DNA of 64,000 bases, taken from DATBLE01 sp963734065 (GTDB lineage: Bacteria > Actinomycetota > Thermoleophilia > Gaiellales > Gaiellaceae). How positions within the stretch are numbered: the first letter of the stretch is position 1; every line of letters starts with the position of its first letter. Below the pieces are notes generated by a model. The model was not told where the DNA came from and ran no database searches. It saw nothing but the letters and a program-made list of their open reading frames with translations. The stretch covers positions 434,001 to 498,000 of the forward strand of contig CAVTFN010000003.1 of NCBI GenBank assembly GCA_963734065.1, given 5' to 3'. Position numbers and translations under genes: made by a program. Positions 7,369-16,527 of the stretch are shown one piece after another.

Positions 7369-10218
7369 ATGGACGTCGACGGACTGAATGCGGGCTACGC
7401 CAGCACGATCCTCGAGCAGTACCTCGAGAATCCGGACTCGGTCCCGGCCGAGTGGCGCGCCCTGTTCGAGGCGGACGCCGCCGATACCCTCGCCGACCTC
7501 CCGGGCCTCGCCCGCCTGCTCGAGCGCGCGCAGCTCGCCGCGCCGGCGACCCAGGACGGCAACGGCGCCGCCGCGCGCGCCGCGCCCGTACCGCCGCCGC
7601 CGGCCGAACCGCCGCCCGCAGGTCCCGCAGACGACCTGCTCCTCGGCGGCGTCGCCGCGGCAATGGCGCTCGTCAAGGCGTACCGCATGCACGGCCACCT
7701 CGCCGCCCATCTCGATCCGCTCGGCTCCGAGCCGGTGGGCGACCCGGCGCTCGAGCCCGAGCGGCTGATCCCCAGCCTCACTCCTGAGCTCCAGGCACGT
7801 ATTCCCGCGTCGCTGCTGCGTCTCTACGTCCCCGCCGAGACGCTTGCCGACGCCCTCCCGTGGCTCCGGGACACCTACTGCGGCACGATCGCGTACGAGA
7901 TCGAGCACATCTCCGACCACGAGCGTCGCGTCTGGCTCCGGCAGGCGATCGAGTCGGGGAAGTACCGGCAGCCGCTCGAGCCCGACGAGAAGCGCCGGCT
8001 GCTCGAGCGCCTGACCGAGGTCGACGGCTTCGAGCGGTACCTCCGACGGGTCTTCCTCGGCCAGAAGCAATTCTCGATCGAGGGCCTCGATGTGCTCGTC
8101 CCGATGCTCGACGAGTCGATTGCGCTGGTCGCCGAGTCGGGGGCGCACGAGGTCGTGATCGGGATGGCGCACCGCGGCCGGCTGAGCGTCCTCGCGCACA
8201 CGATCGGCCAGCCCTACGAGTCGATCCTCCGCGAGTTCGAGGGGGAGCGGACGATCGACGCGGTCGTCTCGGATCCCGAGGGCGGCTCGGGCGACGTCAA
8301 GTACCACCTCGGCGCCGAGGGCATCCGCAAGACCGCCTCCGGCAAGATCACCGTCACCCTCTGCGCAAACCCGAGCCATCTCGAGGCGGTCGACCCCGTC
8401 GTCGAGGGCCGCACGCGCGCGGAGCAGACCGACCGTTCCTCCCGGGCCGGCGTGCACGACCCCGGCGTCGCGCTGCCGATCCTGATCCACGGCGACGCCT
8501 CGTTCGCGGGACAGGGCGTCGTCGCCGAGACGCTCAACGTCGAGGGCCTGGCCGGGTACACGACCGGCGGGACGCTCCACCTGATCGCGAACAACCAGAT
8601 CGGCTTCACCACCGACCCGGCCGAGGCCCGCTCGACGCGGTACTCCAGCGACCTCGCCAAGGGCTTCGACATCCCGATCATCCACGTGAACGCCGACGAC
8701 CCGGAGGCGGCGGTCTCGGCGGTCAGGCTTGCGCTCGCGTTTCGGCGCCGCTTCGGTCACGACGTGGTCGTCGACCTCGTCGGCTACCGGCGCTTCGGAC
8801 ACAACGAGCAGGACGAGCCCGCCTACACGCAACCGCTGATGGCCCACCGCATCGCCGCGCATCCGACCGTGCGCGAGCAGTTCGCCGGCCGGCTGGTGGA
8901 GGAGGGCGTGATCGATGCAAACGACGCTGCTGCGCTCGAGCGCCGTGTCGAGGACATGCTGCGGGCCGCTCACGAGCGGCTGAAGGCGACCTTCGTCCAC
9001 GAGGCGCCCGGCGAAGCGCCGGTCCCGGGGCCGCATCAGGACGTCGCTGCGCCGAACCGGATCGCCACCGTTGTCGGCGCCGACCGGCTGCGTGAGCTCG
9101 ACCACGAGCTCGTCTCCGTCCCCGGACACTTCACGGTGCATCCGAAGCTGGCGCGGCAGCTCGCGCGCCGGGCGGTCGCGCTCGACGAGGGCGGGATCGA
9201 CTGGGGCCAGGCAGAGTCGCTCGCGTTCGCGAGCCTGCTCGTCGAGGGTATCCCGATCAGGCTGACGGGTCAGGACACCGAACGCGGCACGTTCTCTCAC
9301 CGCCACCTCGTCCTGCACGACGCCACTACCGGCGAGCGCTTCACGCCGATGCAGCATCTCGGGGCGGCGACGGCGTCGTTCGAAGTGCACAACTCGCCGC
9401 TGTCCGAGTACGCGGCCGTCGGGTTCGAGTACGGCTACTCGATTGCGGCGCCGGAGGCGCTCGTGCTCTGGGAGGCCCAGTTCGGCGACTTCGTCAACGG
9501 GGCGCAGATCATCCTCGACCAGTTCGTGGTCGCCGGGCTCTCGAAGTGGAGCGAGACGCTGCGGCTGGTCCTGCTCCTGCCGCACGGATACGAAGGGAAC
9601 GGGCCCGAGCACTCCAGCGCAAGGCTCGAGCGATTCCTCCAGTCGACGGCCGAGGACAACATCCGGGTCGCCATCCCGTCCACCGCCGCTCAGTTCTTCC
9701 ACCTCCTGCGCCGGCAGGCGCTCGACCCCGTCGCGCGGCCGCTCGTCGTGATGACGCCGAAGGGCCTGCTCCGATTGCGCGAAGCTGCATCGACGCTCGC
9801 CGACCTGGCCGACGGCTCGTTCCAACCCGTGCTCGCCGACGCCGGCGCCGACCGCGAGCGCACGCGCCGGCTCGTCCTCTGCTCCGGCAAGGTCTACTAC
9901 GACGTCGCCGGGCACGAGCTGCGCGCCGGCGCGGAGACCGTCGCCGTCGGCCGCATCGAGCAGCTGTACCCGTTCCCGAAAGCCGAGCTCGCCGGGCTCG
10001 TGTCCTCCTACCCGGACCTGATTGAGGTCGTCTGGGCGCAGGAGGAGCCGCAGAACATGGGTGCGTGGCGGTCGATCCGCCACCGCCTCGAGGAGGCGCT
10101 GCCGTCAGGCGTGCCGCTCCGCTATGTCGGCCGGCCCTGGCGCGCCAGCCCCAGCGAGGGATACCCGACGGCTCACCTGCGCGAGCAGGACCGGATCGCC
10201 CGTCGGGCGCTGGGCTAG
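7369..10218 (+). CDS. sucA: 2-oxoglutarate dehydrogenase E1 component
   Basis: Thiamine diphosphate-dependent E1 subunit of the TCA-cycle 2-oxoglutarate dehydrogenase complex, 949 residues. The N-terminus NAGYASTILEQYLENPDSVP is the E2-binding start of this family, followed by an Ala/Pro-rich linker to ~residue 85. The E1 core shows KAYRMHGHLAAHLDPLG, MAHRGRLSVLAHTIG, HGDASFAGQGVVAETLN and GYRRFGHNEQDEPA; the transketolase half has GTFSHRHLVLHD and EEPQNMGAW. It lacks the ~250-residue acyltransferase domain fused in mycobacterial Kgd, so separate E2 and E3 subunits are expected; none lie in the window. It ends two bases into the convergent small gene. Confidence 0.96.
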   Translation: MDVDGLNAGYASTILEQYLENPDSVPAEWRALFEADAADTLADLPGLARLLERAQLAAPATQDGNGAAARAAPVPPPPAEPPPAGPADDLLLGGVAAAMALVKAYRMHGHLAAHLDPLGSEPVGDPALEPERLIPSLTPELQARIPASLLRLYVPAETLADALPWLRDTYCGTIAYEIEHISDHERRVWLRQAIESGKYRQPLEPDEKRRLLERLTEVDGFERYLRRVFLGQKQFSIEGLDVLVPMLDESIALVAESGAHEVVIGMAHRGRLSVLAHTIGQPYESILREFEGERTIDAVVSDPEGGSGDVKYHLGAEGIRKTASGKITVTLCANPSHLEAVDPVVEGRTRAEQTDRSSRAGVHDPGVALPILIHGDASFAGQGVVAETLNVEGLAGYTTGGTLHLIANNQIGFTTDPAEARSTRYSSDLAKGFDIPIIHVNADDPEAAVSAVRLALAFRRRFGHDVVVDLVGYRRFGHNEQDEPAYTQPLMAHRIAAHPTVREQFAGRLVEEGVIDANDAAALERRVEDMLRAAHERLKATFVHEAPGEAPVPGPHQDVAAPNRIATVVGADRLRELDHELVSVPGHFTVHPKLARQLARRAVALDEGGIDWGQAESLAFASLLVEGIPIRLTGQDTERGTFSHRHLVLHDATTGERFTPMQHLGAATASFEVHNSPLSEYAAVGFEYGYSIAAPEALVLWEAQFGDFVNGAQIILDQFVVAGLSKWSETLRLVLLLPHGYEGNGPEHSSARLERFLQSTAEDNIRVAIPSTAAQFFHLLRRQALDPVARPLVVMTPKGLLRLREAASTLADLADGSFQPVLADAGADRERTRRLVLCSGKVYYDVAGHELRAGAETVAVGRIEQLYPFPKAELAGLVSSYPDLIEVVWAQEEPQNMGAWRSIRHRLEEALPSGVPLRYVGRPWRASPSEGYPTAHLREQDRIARRALG

Positions 10219-10439
10219 CTCGAGCGCTTCCGCGCCTGGGTCGCCGCCGCGTCCTTCGCGGAGCGGGCTGCCCAGCCCGCGACCACCGGGCCGTACCGTC
10301 GCGCGTGCGCAAGGAGGGCCCGGCGCTGCCGCGGCGAAAGTCGAAGCCAGACGTCGTAAGCCGCGAACGCCAGGCCCACGGCACTTCCGGTTCGGCGCAG
10401 TTTCGGCACACCTTCATCCTCACATACGGACACGTCCAT
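10215..10439 (-). CDS. Small basic hypothetical protein
   Basis: A 74-residue Ala/Arg-rich protein with VPKLRRTGSAVGLAFAAYDV and LSPRQRRALLAHARRYGP, suggesting one amphipathic or weakly hydrophobic helix and a basic tail (KDAAATQARKRSS). The stop overlaps the sucA stop in convergent orientation. An in-frame GTG at about residue 11 may be the true start. No family recognised. Confidence 0.5.
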   Translation of the reverse strand: MDVSVCEDEGVPKLRRTGSAVGLAFAAYDVWLRLSPRQRRALLAHARRYGPVVAGWAARSAKDAAATQARKRSS

Positions 10440-10529
10440 CCGCTTCGGAGCCTACGCTTGAGCCAGTCGCGCCCAAACAATTCCGTTACAATCCCGCACC
10501 GATCATCGAGTCCCACCATGGAGGTTCGT

Positions 10530-10835
10530 ATGCCGGTCGAGACGACGTCGCTTTTCAGTCAGGTGATCCAAGAGCATCTCGAGCTCAAGCGCCGCAACTC
10601 GGAGCTCGAAGGTGCCATGCCCCTATCGACCTACGAGCTGGAGGATCCGTTCGACAACCATCCGCTCTTCAAGTCGGAGGAGCAGGCGCGGCTGGAGGAG
10701 ACGATGGACGGCATCGAGCCGGTCGTCGAGGTCGCTGCCGTCGTGCATCCCTGGCCGGGCGAGGATACGCTCGAGCACGTCGAGACCGATCAGAGCCTCT
10801 GGGGTCGTTCACGGGACTTCGACTGGGGCGACTAA
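10530..10835 (+). CDS. Acidic hypothetical protein
   Basis: A 101-residue acidic soluble protein starting at the ATG at 10530, set by GGAGG about six bases upstream. The opening MPVETTSLFSQVIQEHLELK is predicted helical; the rest is rich in Glu/Asp (NSELEGAMPLSTYELEDPFD) and ends in RDFDWGD. No catalytic motif, membrane segment or Cys pair is visible. It is preceded by AT-richer sequence likely to hold its own promoter. Confidence 0.6.
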   Translation: MPVETTSLFSQVIQEHLELKRRNSELEGAMPLSTYELEDPFDNHPLFKSEEQARLEETMDGIEPVVEVAAVVHPWPGEDTLEHVETDQSLWGRSRDFDWGD

Positions 10836-10862
10836 CCCCGAACCTCGCGTCCGTTTGGTGGG

Positions 10863-11390
10863 TCAGCACCCTCGTTTGACCACGAGGGCGTAGCCGAGCT
10901 TCACCGTCTCGATCGGGGCGGACCGGATCCGGCCGAACAGCGTGGTGCCCGTGCCTGACGTGTACACCGCGCCGTCGTAGCAGCGTTCGAACAGCATCCG
11001 CGCCCGCAGCAGGTGGTAGCGGGAACTGACCACCACGACCGAGCGCCAGCCCCTGCGGGCGGCCAGGCGGGCGAACGCTCTTGCCTCGCCCCGCGTGCTG
11101 TACGGGTCCGGGTGGAAGCACGCGACCCGGACCGGCGCCGGGCCGCCGGCGCACAGGCGGTTCGCCTCCGGCCAGGTCGGCGACCAGCCGTCGGAGACGA
11201 CCAGGACCGGAGCGACGCCGCGACGGACGAGCTCGAGCCCCTCCGCGAGGCGCGGCCCGCGCGCGCCGGCGAGCACGATTACAGCGTCGGCACGTGCGGC
11301 GCGATGCCGGGGTGGCCACACGAACAGCACAGCAGCCGCGATCGCCCAGCCGAGCGCGAGCCCCAGGAGGAGCAGACCGAGACCGCGCAC
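10863..11390 (-). CDS. YdcF/DUF218-family protein
   Basis: A 175-residue protein from a GTG at 11388-11390: an N-terminal membrane helix (GLGLLLLGLALGWAIAAAVL) then a DUF218 domain. The domain shows ADAVIVLAGARGPRLAEGLE, VLVVSDGW, STRGEARAFARLAARRGW, and VVVVSSRYHLLRARMLFERC, which are the family's conserved stretches. Relatives (ElyC/SanA/YdcF) act at the cell envelope, possibly in lipid-carrier handling, without a firm reaction. Convergent with 10530 and divergent from the secreted protein at 11462. Confidence 0.85.
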   Translation of the reverse strand: MRGLGLLLLGLALGWAIAAAVLFVWPPRHRAARADAVIVLAGARGPRLAEGLELVRRGVAPVLVVSDGWSPTWPEANRLCAGGPAPVRVACFHPDPYSTRGEARAFARLAARRGWRSVVVVSSRYHLLRARMLFERCYDGAVYTSGTGTTLFGRIRSAPIETVKLGYALVVKRGC

Positions 11391-11461
11391 GCGCCCGACT
11401 CTACGCAGAGCGAGGGACGCAGGCCGCTCAACCTCGCGACCTGCCTGCCGATGAAGAAGGG

Positions 11462-13969
11462 ATGCCCCGCCTCGGCAGCAAGCTGCTCGCCCTGACGGTG
11501 GCCGTCGCATTCGCGGCGGCGACCCATGCTGCTGCCACACCGGCGGCGACCAGGAGCTTCTTCGTCGGCGCCGAGGAGGACGCGTTCCTCTGGGGCAACT
11601 CCCAGCAGACCGCCTCCGTCGCGCGCACCCTGGGGCTGAAGTCCGTGCGGGTGACGCTCCAGTGGAAGCCGGGCCAGACGCAGGTGCCCGCCTCCTTCCA
11701 GCTCGCGCTGCAGCGGATGCTGCTCGACGCGTGGGGGATCCGGGTGGTCGCCAGCGTCTACGGCAACCCACAGGACGCGCCGCGAACCGCGGACGCGCGC
11801 GCCCAGTACTGCTCGTTCGTCGCCGACCTGCTCCGCGACAACCCGGAGATCGACGACGTGTCGATCTGGGACGACCCGAACGACGGCACGTACTGGACGC
11901 CCCAGTTCGACGCGGACGGCAAGAGCGTCGCTCCCGCCGACTACGAGGCACTGCTCGCGACCTGCTACGACGCCGCGCACGCCGTCCGCGCGAACGCCAA
12001 CGTGATCGCGGTCGCGGTCTCCAAGAGCTCCGCCACGCCGGGCGCGTTCACGCTCGCCTGGCATCCGCCCGCCGACTGGTTCGCCAAGCTGGGAGCCGCC
12101 TACCGGGCGAGCGGCCGGACGAAGCCGATCTTCGACACGCTCGGCTACGTGCCGCATCCGACCAGCTCCGCGGAACGGCCGTGGACGAAGCACCCCGGCT
12201 CCTCCGCGATCTCGCTCGGCGACTACCCGACGCTGATGTCCGTGCTTGGCAGCGCCTTCGGCGGCACCGGGCAGCCCGTGCCCGGTCAGGGCTCGACGCG
12301 CATCTGGTATCTGGGCCAGGGCTATCAGACCCGGCCCGATCCCGGCCGGACGGGGTTCACCGGAGCCGAGAACGACCCGAACCCGGTTCCGTCGTGGTCC
12401 CCGCAGGAGGCGACCGACCGCGGCGAAGGCCCCGCCCTCGACCAGCCACAGCAGCTCGAGGACGCGATCCGCGTCGCCTACTGTCAGCCGGCCGTCGGCG
12501 CGTACTTCAACTTCCACCTGTACGACGAGAGCAACCTGGCGGGTTGGCAGTCGGGCGTCTTCTGGCCCGACGGCCAGCCGAAGGCCGCCTACCAGGCCCT
12601 CCGCCGGGCGGCGGGTGAGGTCAACTCGAACTCGATCGACTGCTCGGCGTTCTCGCCGACCGGCGTCCCCCCGCGTCCCGCCCCCGTGAAGATGCCCGCT
12701 CAGCAGCCGCTGCGGATCACCGATCTGCGCACCACGTCGGTGGCGGCGTTCGGCGCCGCCGTCACCTGGAAGACCTCGATCCCCGCCGACGTCCAGGTCT
12801 CGTACGGGCTGGTCGATTTCGGCGTTCCGACCGTCTGGGCGCCGGTCGTCTCGGGCGCCGACGGCTCGATCGCCGCGCTGTCCGCCCTCGACTCCAGCTC
12901 CAGCTACCGCGTCTGGGTCAACGCCGTCTCGGACGACGGCCAGCGCGCGCAGGCGACCCTCGACCTCCGCACCCCCGGAATTCCGGCCAGCCCGAGTGCC
13001 AGTCTCGATCGCACCAACGGTGCCGTCCTGCTCGACGGTCAGCCCTACTTTCCGATGATGCTCTACTCGGTGTGCCCGTACCAGTACGCGGCGGCGCTCG
13101 CGTCGGGCATCAACCTCTTCGCGCTCAACGCCTGCGGGACGTTCCAGAGCCAGCTGAACGCGCTCGGCGGCGCGGCGTTCTCGGCGGGAATCGCAGGCGG
13201 CCACGCCGGCGCCGGGGACGGGATCATCGGCTGGTTCCACCGCGACGAGCCGGACGGCGACAACGTCGCGGCGTCCGCGTTGCCGGGGCCGCCGCCCGGG
13301 GTGCCGGGCCTCTCGTTCCTGACGCTGACCAACCACTTCTACTCGGGCGCAGCCGCGCTGCCCTGGGGCCGGGGGATTTATCCGCCGCTGATCTCGAAGG
13401 CGGACGTCGTCGGCTTCGACCTCTACCCGTTGCAGGAGTGGTGCAAGCCGGAGCGGATGGCCGACGTCTTCTACGCCCAGCGCGAGCTGGTCAACCTTGC
13501 GGCCGGGAAGCCGACCTTCCAGTGGATCGAGGCGAACGACTGGAAGTGCTACGGCCCCGACTCCGTCACGCCCGCGACCGTGCGTGCCGAGTCCTGGCTC
13601 GCGATCGCCGGCGGGGCGCATGGCCTCGGCTTCTGGCCGGCGTCGTGGGACCCCGGGATGAACAAGGTGATCGCCGGCGTCGCCCGGGATGTCGCCCGGC
13701 TCGGCCCCGTGATCTACGTGCCGGGTCAGGCCGCGGCCAGCCAGCGAGTCCAGCTGAGCGTCCGCACCTGGTCGGGCGCGCTGTACGTGATCGCCGTCAA
13801 CTCCGGCTGGTCGGCGGTGAACGCGAAGATGACGATCCCCGCCCTGAACGGCCGGCCTCTGAGCGTGATGGGGGAGGGGCGGCGCGTGAACAGCGACGGG
13901 AACACGTTCACCGACCGGTTCGCGCCGATGGCCGTGCACATCTACATCGCCCCGCCGGCCAACTCGTAG
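11462..13969 (+). CDS. Large secreted glycosidase-like protein with two TIM-barrel-like halves
   Basis: An 835-residue exported protein. The signal peptide is KLLALTVAVAFAAATHAAAT. Residues ~30-400 resemble a GH39/GH5-like barrel (VGAEEDAFLWGN, LGLKSVRVTLQWKPGQ, IDDVSIWDDPN, AVGAYFNFHLYDE). A fibronectin/purple-phosphatase-like segment follows (VAAFGAAVTWKTSIPADVQV), then a second barrel-like half (AVLLDGQPYFPMMLYSV, GIIGWFHRDEPDGDN, ADVVGFDLYPLQEW, PTFQWIEANDWKCY). HRDEPD may carry an acid/base Glu but I cannot assign catalysis. ATG 11462 follows AAGAAGG. Related proteins in soil actinobacteria are unannotated or called cellulase-like. Confidence 0.7.
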   Translation: MPRLGSKLLALTVAVAFAAATHAAATPAATRSFFVGAEEDAFLWGNSQQTASVARTLGLKSVRVTLQWKPGQTQVPASFQLALQRMLLDAWGIRVVASVYGNPQDAPRTADARAQYCSFVADLLRDNPEIDDVSIWDDPNDGTYWTPQFDADGKSVAPADYEALLATCYDAAHAVRANANVIAVAVSKSSATPGAFTLAWHPPADWFAKLGAAYRASGRTKPIFDTLGYVPHPTSSAERPWTKHPGSSAISLGDYPTLMSVLGSAFGGTGQPVPGQGSTRIWYLGQGYQTRPDPGRTGFTGAENDPNPVPSWSPQEATDRGEGPALDQPQQLEDAIRVAYCQPAVGAYFNFHLYDESNLAGWQSGVFWPDGQPKAAYQALRRAAGEVNSNSIDCSAFSPTGVPPRPAPVKMPAQQPLRITDLRTTSVAAFGAAVTWKTSIPADVQVSYGLVDFGVPTVWAPVVSGADGSIAALSALDSSSSYRVWVNAVSDDGQRAQATLDLRTPGIPASPSASLDRTNGAVLLDGQPYFPMMLYSVCPYQYAAALASGINLFALNACGTFQSQLNALGGAAFSAGIAGGHAGAGDGIIGWFHRDEPDGDNVAASALPGPPPGVPGLSFLTLTNHFYSGAAALPWGRGIYPPLISKADVVGFDLYPLQEWCKPERMADVFYAQRELVNLAAGKPTFQWIEANDWKCYGPDSVTPATVRAESWLAIAGGAHGLGFWPASWDPGMNKVIAGVARDVARLGPVIYVPGQAAASQRVQLSVRTWSGALYVIAVNSGWSAVNAKMTIPALNGRPLSVMGEGRRVNSDGNTFTDRFAPMAVHIYIAPPANS

Positions 13970-14022
13970 CGAATGAAGCGTTCACATTCACCCGTTTCAG
14001 GGAGTTCGAAGAGAGGAGCGTT

Positions 14023-14259
14023 GTGGAATCATTGATTGCTCCGATGGAGAACGAGCACAAGTGGGATCTGGTCGACGCCGTCAGCCGGTCCCCGCTGCTC
14101 GCCCCGCCCACCATCCGCCCGGGAATCGACCTCGCCGACGTCGAGCGCAGGCTGCTCGCGTCCGAGGATCTGCCGGCATCCGATCGTGAGCGACTGATCG
14201 GGTCGGTGCGCGAGTTGGCCGAGGTCTACGGCCGGCTCGGCGGCTCCAAGGCCGCTTAA
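14023..14259 (+). CDS. Small hypothetical protein
   Basis: A 78-residue soluble protein from the GTG at 14023, chosen because GAGAGGAG lies five bases upstream. It contains MENEHKWDLVDAVSRSP, then a helical RPGIDLADVERRLLASEDLP and ERLIGSVRELAEVYGRL. No family recognised. It overlaps the convergent M23 gene by four bases. Confidence 0.55.
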   Translation: MESLIAPMENEHKWDLVDAVSRSPLLAPPTIRPGIDLADVERRLLASEDLPASDRERLIGSVRELAEVYGRLGGSKAA

Positions 14260-15101
14260 CCGAGCGCGCCGGCCGGGTCGATCGCTGCGCCGCGGATGCG
14301 CAGCTCGAAATGCAGGTGCGGCCCGGTTGCGTCTCCCGTCCGGCCGACGAGGCCGACGGCGGTGCCGCGCGTGACCCGCCGGCCGGGCTCGACGAGGATC
14401 CGGGAGAGGTGTGCGTACAGCGTGCTGACGCCCTGCCCGTGCGAGAGCTCGACGACATTCCCGTAGCCGGCCAGGGGGCCGACTGCGGAGACGACGCCGT
14501 CGCGGGCGGCGACGACGGACGTCCCCATCGGCGCCGGATAGTCGATTCCGGTGTGGAAGCGCGTGCCGCGCGGCCCGAAGCCGTCGGTGGGCTCGGCGTC
14601 GATCGGGGCCGAGAGGCGAACCGGCGAGGCCGGCGGCGGCTGCCGGAGCGCGGCCAGCGTCTGCGGGCCGGCGACGGCGATCGGGTCGATTCCCGCCCAG
14701 TGCTGGAACGCGAGCAGCGCCGCTTTGGTGCGGGCGCCGAAGGTGCCGTCGAGCGGACCCGAGGGGAAGCCGTGCCAGGCGAGCAGGAACTGGAGCGCGG
14801 CGACGTCCCAGCCGGAGGTGCCGGCGACGAGCGGCCGGCTTCCCAGCGGGTGTGCCCCGAAGCCGCCCAGTGCCGCCCGGGTCGCAGGGGCGAGCGCAGT
14901 CGTCGCTCCGGGCAGGCGGTTCAGGGCGGCCAGTGTCTGCGGTCCGGCGTAGCCGTCGATGTTGCCGTCGTAGAGGCTGCGTGCGGCGAGCCCGACCTGG
15001 AGCGCCGCGACGTCGGCGTCGCCGACCGGTGCGGCGTCGGCCGCAGCAGGAGCGCCGAGGACGAGTGCGACCGCGGCGATGCAGGCGATCCGGGCGCGCA
15101 T
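14256..15101 (-). CDS. Secreted M23 metallo-endopeptidase with two peptidoglycan-binding repeats
   Basis: A 281-residue exported cell-wall hydrolase. It has a signal peptide (IACIAAVALVLGAPAAADA), two PG_binding_1-type repeats at ~30-75 (VAALQVGLAARSLYDGNIDG, GPQTLAALN) and ~90-150 (DVAALQFLLAWHGFPSGPLD, FGARTKAALLAFQHWAGI), and a LytM/M23 domain at ~170-280. Zinc and catalytic residues are visible in TRFHTGIDYPAPMGT, STLYAHL and GPHLHFEL. It probably cleaves peptide cross-links in peptidoglycan. The two binding repeats precede the catalytic domain, a common actinobacterial layout. Confidence 0.93.
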   Translation of the reverse strand: MRARIACIAAVALVLGAPAAADAAPVGDADVAALQVGLAARSLYDGNIDGYAGPQTLAALNRLPGATTALAPATRAALGGFGAHPLGSRPLVAGTSGWDVAALQFLLAWHGFPSGPLDGTFGARTKAALLAFQHWAGIDPIAVAGPQTLAALRQPPPASPVRLSAPIDAEPTDGFGPRGTRFHTGIDYPAPMGTSVVAARDGVVSAVGPLAGYGNVVELSHGQGVSTLYAHLSRILVEPGRRVTRGTAVGLVGRTGDATGPHLHFELRIRGAAIDPAGALG

Positions 15102-15176
15102 CTCCCTTTCATCGGCCGGACGGCGTAACTCTTTAGGGGTACCCCGTTCGGGCGCCGTCGGAGGCGAGCCGGCCGA

Positions 15177-15782
15177 TCAGCTGCGGCCGGTCGCGGTGGG
15201 GTGGAGGAGCGGCACGACGGGCTCCCAGTTCGACCGTAGTACCTGCATCAGCGTCGGCGGCGTGATCGCCTCGGCTGTGCCTTCGGCCGCCGTGCGATCG
15301 GTATAGCCGGCCGGTGTCCAGCGCAGGAGCTCGCCTCCGAGCACGAGCCAGGGCTCGCCGCTGCGGAGCACGAAGGCGCCGTCGGGCAGCTCGGCCACCG
15401 GCGCGGGGTGGAGCCGCCGGCCGTTTCCGTCCAGCCGTTCTGCATGCAGGCGCAGGTCGATCTCGTCCGCGCCGTCGGCGCCGGTGAGCTCGAGGAAGCG
15501 GTTGTAGTCCTCGCGGCGGCAGAGCGCGCAGGGCCGGTGTCCGGCGGCGAAGGCGGTGGCTTCGTCGAGGAAGAAGAGCTCCGTGAACTTTCCCGGCTGC
15601 ATCAGGGCCTTGCGGTGCCAGCCCTTGAACTCGAGCCGGCAGCCGATCCAGCGTCGGGTCGCGAAGCGGCGCCGGATCTCGCCACGGTCGTCGTGCAGGC
15701 AGCCGCGGTTCCCGTAGACGAGCCCGCGGGCGGGACTCGCGATCAGGTCGCTGAGCGGGGTGACGCGATTGCGCAGCGGCAT
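15177..15782 (-). CDS. Conserved protein of unknown function with a GHRPCALC motif
   Basis: A 201-residue soluble protein from the ATG at 15780-15782. Conserved-looking stretches are MPLRNRVTPLSDLIASPARG, GLVYGNRGCLHDD, RRWIGCRLEFKGWHRKALMQ, FTELFFLDEATAFAAGHRP followed by CALCRREDYNRF. The Cys residues (GCLH, GCRL, CALC) could bind a metal but no family function is known to me. It diverges from the PPOX gene at 15812, sharing a 29-base gap. Confidence 0.7.
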   Translation of the reverse strand: MPLRNRVTPLSDLIASPARGLVYGNRGCLHDDRGEIRRRFATRRWIGCRLEFKGWHRKALMQPGKFTELFFLDEATAFAAGHRPCALCRREDYNRFLELTGADGADEIDLRLHAERLDGNGRRLHPAPVAELPDGAFVLRSGEPWLVLGGELLRWTPAGYTDRTAAEGTAEAITPPTLMQVLRSNWEPVVPLLHPTATGRS

Positions 15783-15811
15783 CGCCTCGACACTACCGTC
15801 AGAATGCGCCG

Positions 15812-16210
15812 ATGACCGACTTCCCCGACTCCCATCGCGACCTGCTCGACGCCGAGGTCGCCACGCTCGGAACGATCGACCGGCGCGGCTTCCCCCAGCT
15901 GAGCGAGGTGTGGTTCCTGCACGACGAGGGGGAGGTGAAGCTTTCGCTGAACACCGCGCGCCTGAAGACGATGAACATGCAGGCAAGGCCGGAATGCAGC
16001 CTCTTCATCCTGGATCTCGCCGACCCGTACCGCTACCTCGAGGTCCGGGGGCGCGCCCGGATCGAGCCCGACGACGACTACGCCTTCGCGGACAAGGTCG
16101 GGGCGAAGTACGGCGGCACCGATCTGAGGAAGATCGACCAGCCGGGCCAGACGCGGGTCGTGGTCACGATCGAGCCGGTCAACGTCTGGCCCGTGAACAT
16201 GCACGGCTGA
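15812..16210 (+). CDS. PPOX-class F420/FMN-dependent split-barrel protein
   Basis: A 132-residue protein of the actinobacterial pyridoxamine-oxidase-like family (Rv1155-type), which bind F420 or FMN and reduce diverse substrates. Markers: LDAEVATLGTIDRRGFPQLS, EVWFLHDEGEVKLSLNTARL, KTMNMQARPECSLFILD, DPYRYLEVRGRARIEPD and a C-terminal TRVVVTIEPVNVW. The order and length match the family. Substrate not deducible. Confidence 0.88.
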   Translation: MTDFPDSHRDLLDAEVATLGTIDRRGFPQLSEVWFLHDEGEVKLSLNTARLKTMNMQARPECSLFILDLADPYRYLEVRGRARIEPDDDYAFADKVGAKYGGTDLRKIDQPGQTRVVVTIEPVNVWPVNMHG

Positions 16211-16258
16211 CCGCGCAAGGGCGGCGGCCCGGAGGCCGCCGCCGCTCGAGGATCCTGT

Positions 16259-16399
16259 TCAGGCGGTTCTGGTGAAGAAGCCGATCAACGCCAGCAGCGC
16301 CGCCACGATCAGCACGAGGAACAGGAACTTCGTGATCGCGATGCCGCCGACGATCGCAAACAGGAGCAGCAGCGCGACAAGCACCCAGATCAAGACCAC
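16259..16399 (-). CDS. 46-residue hydrophobic membrane protein
   Basis: A very small protein made almost entirely of two membrane helices: VLIWVLVALLLLFAIVGG and KFLFLVLIVAALLALIGF, ending RTA. The GTG start at 16397-16399 is set by AAGGAGG seven bases upstream. Similar tiny hydrophobic proteins are common in actinobacteria and often stress-linked; no function assigned. Confidence 0.7.
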   Translation of the reverse strand: MVLIWVLVALLLLFAIVGGIAITKFLFLVLIVAALLALIGFFTRTA

Positions 16400-16527
16400 G
16401 GTGTGACCTCCTTGGAAAGAGTCCGGGGCTCGCCCAGTACCGTCCGCTGAGCCTCCCCTGACGGCGAGCGTTTTACCCGGCCGGCCCGGGGGCAAAACGC
16501 CGACACCGCTCGCCCGGTGCTCATGGT

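Noticed and set aside
7294..10083. Antisense open frame of 929 codons opposite sucA
   Set aside because: A composition shadow of a high-GC gene: Arg/Glu/Asp/Val-rich with no domains; sucA itself is unambiguous.
11279..13939. Antisense open frame of 886 codons opposite the secreted glycosidase-like gene
   Set aside because: Low-complexity, no motifs; the + strand has signal peptide and repeats.
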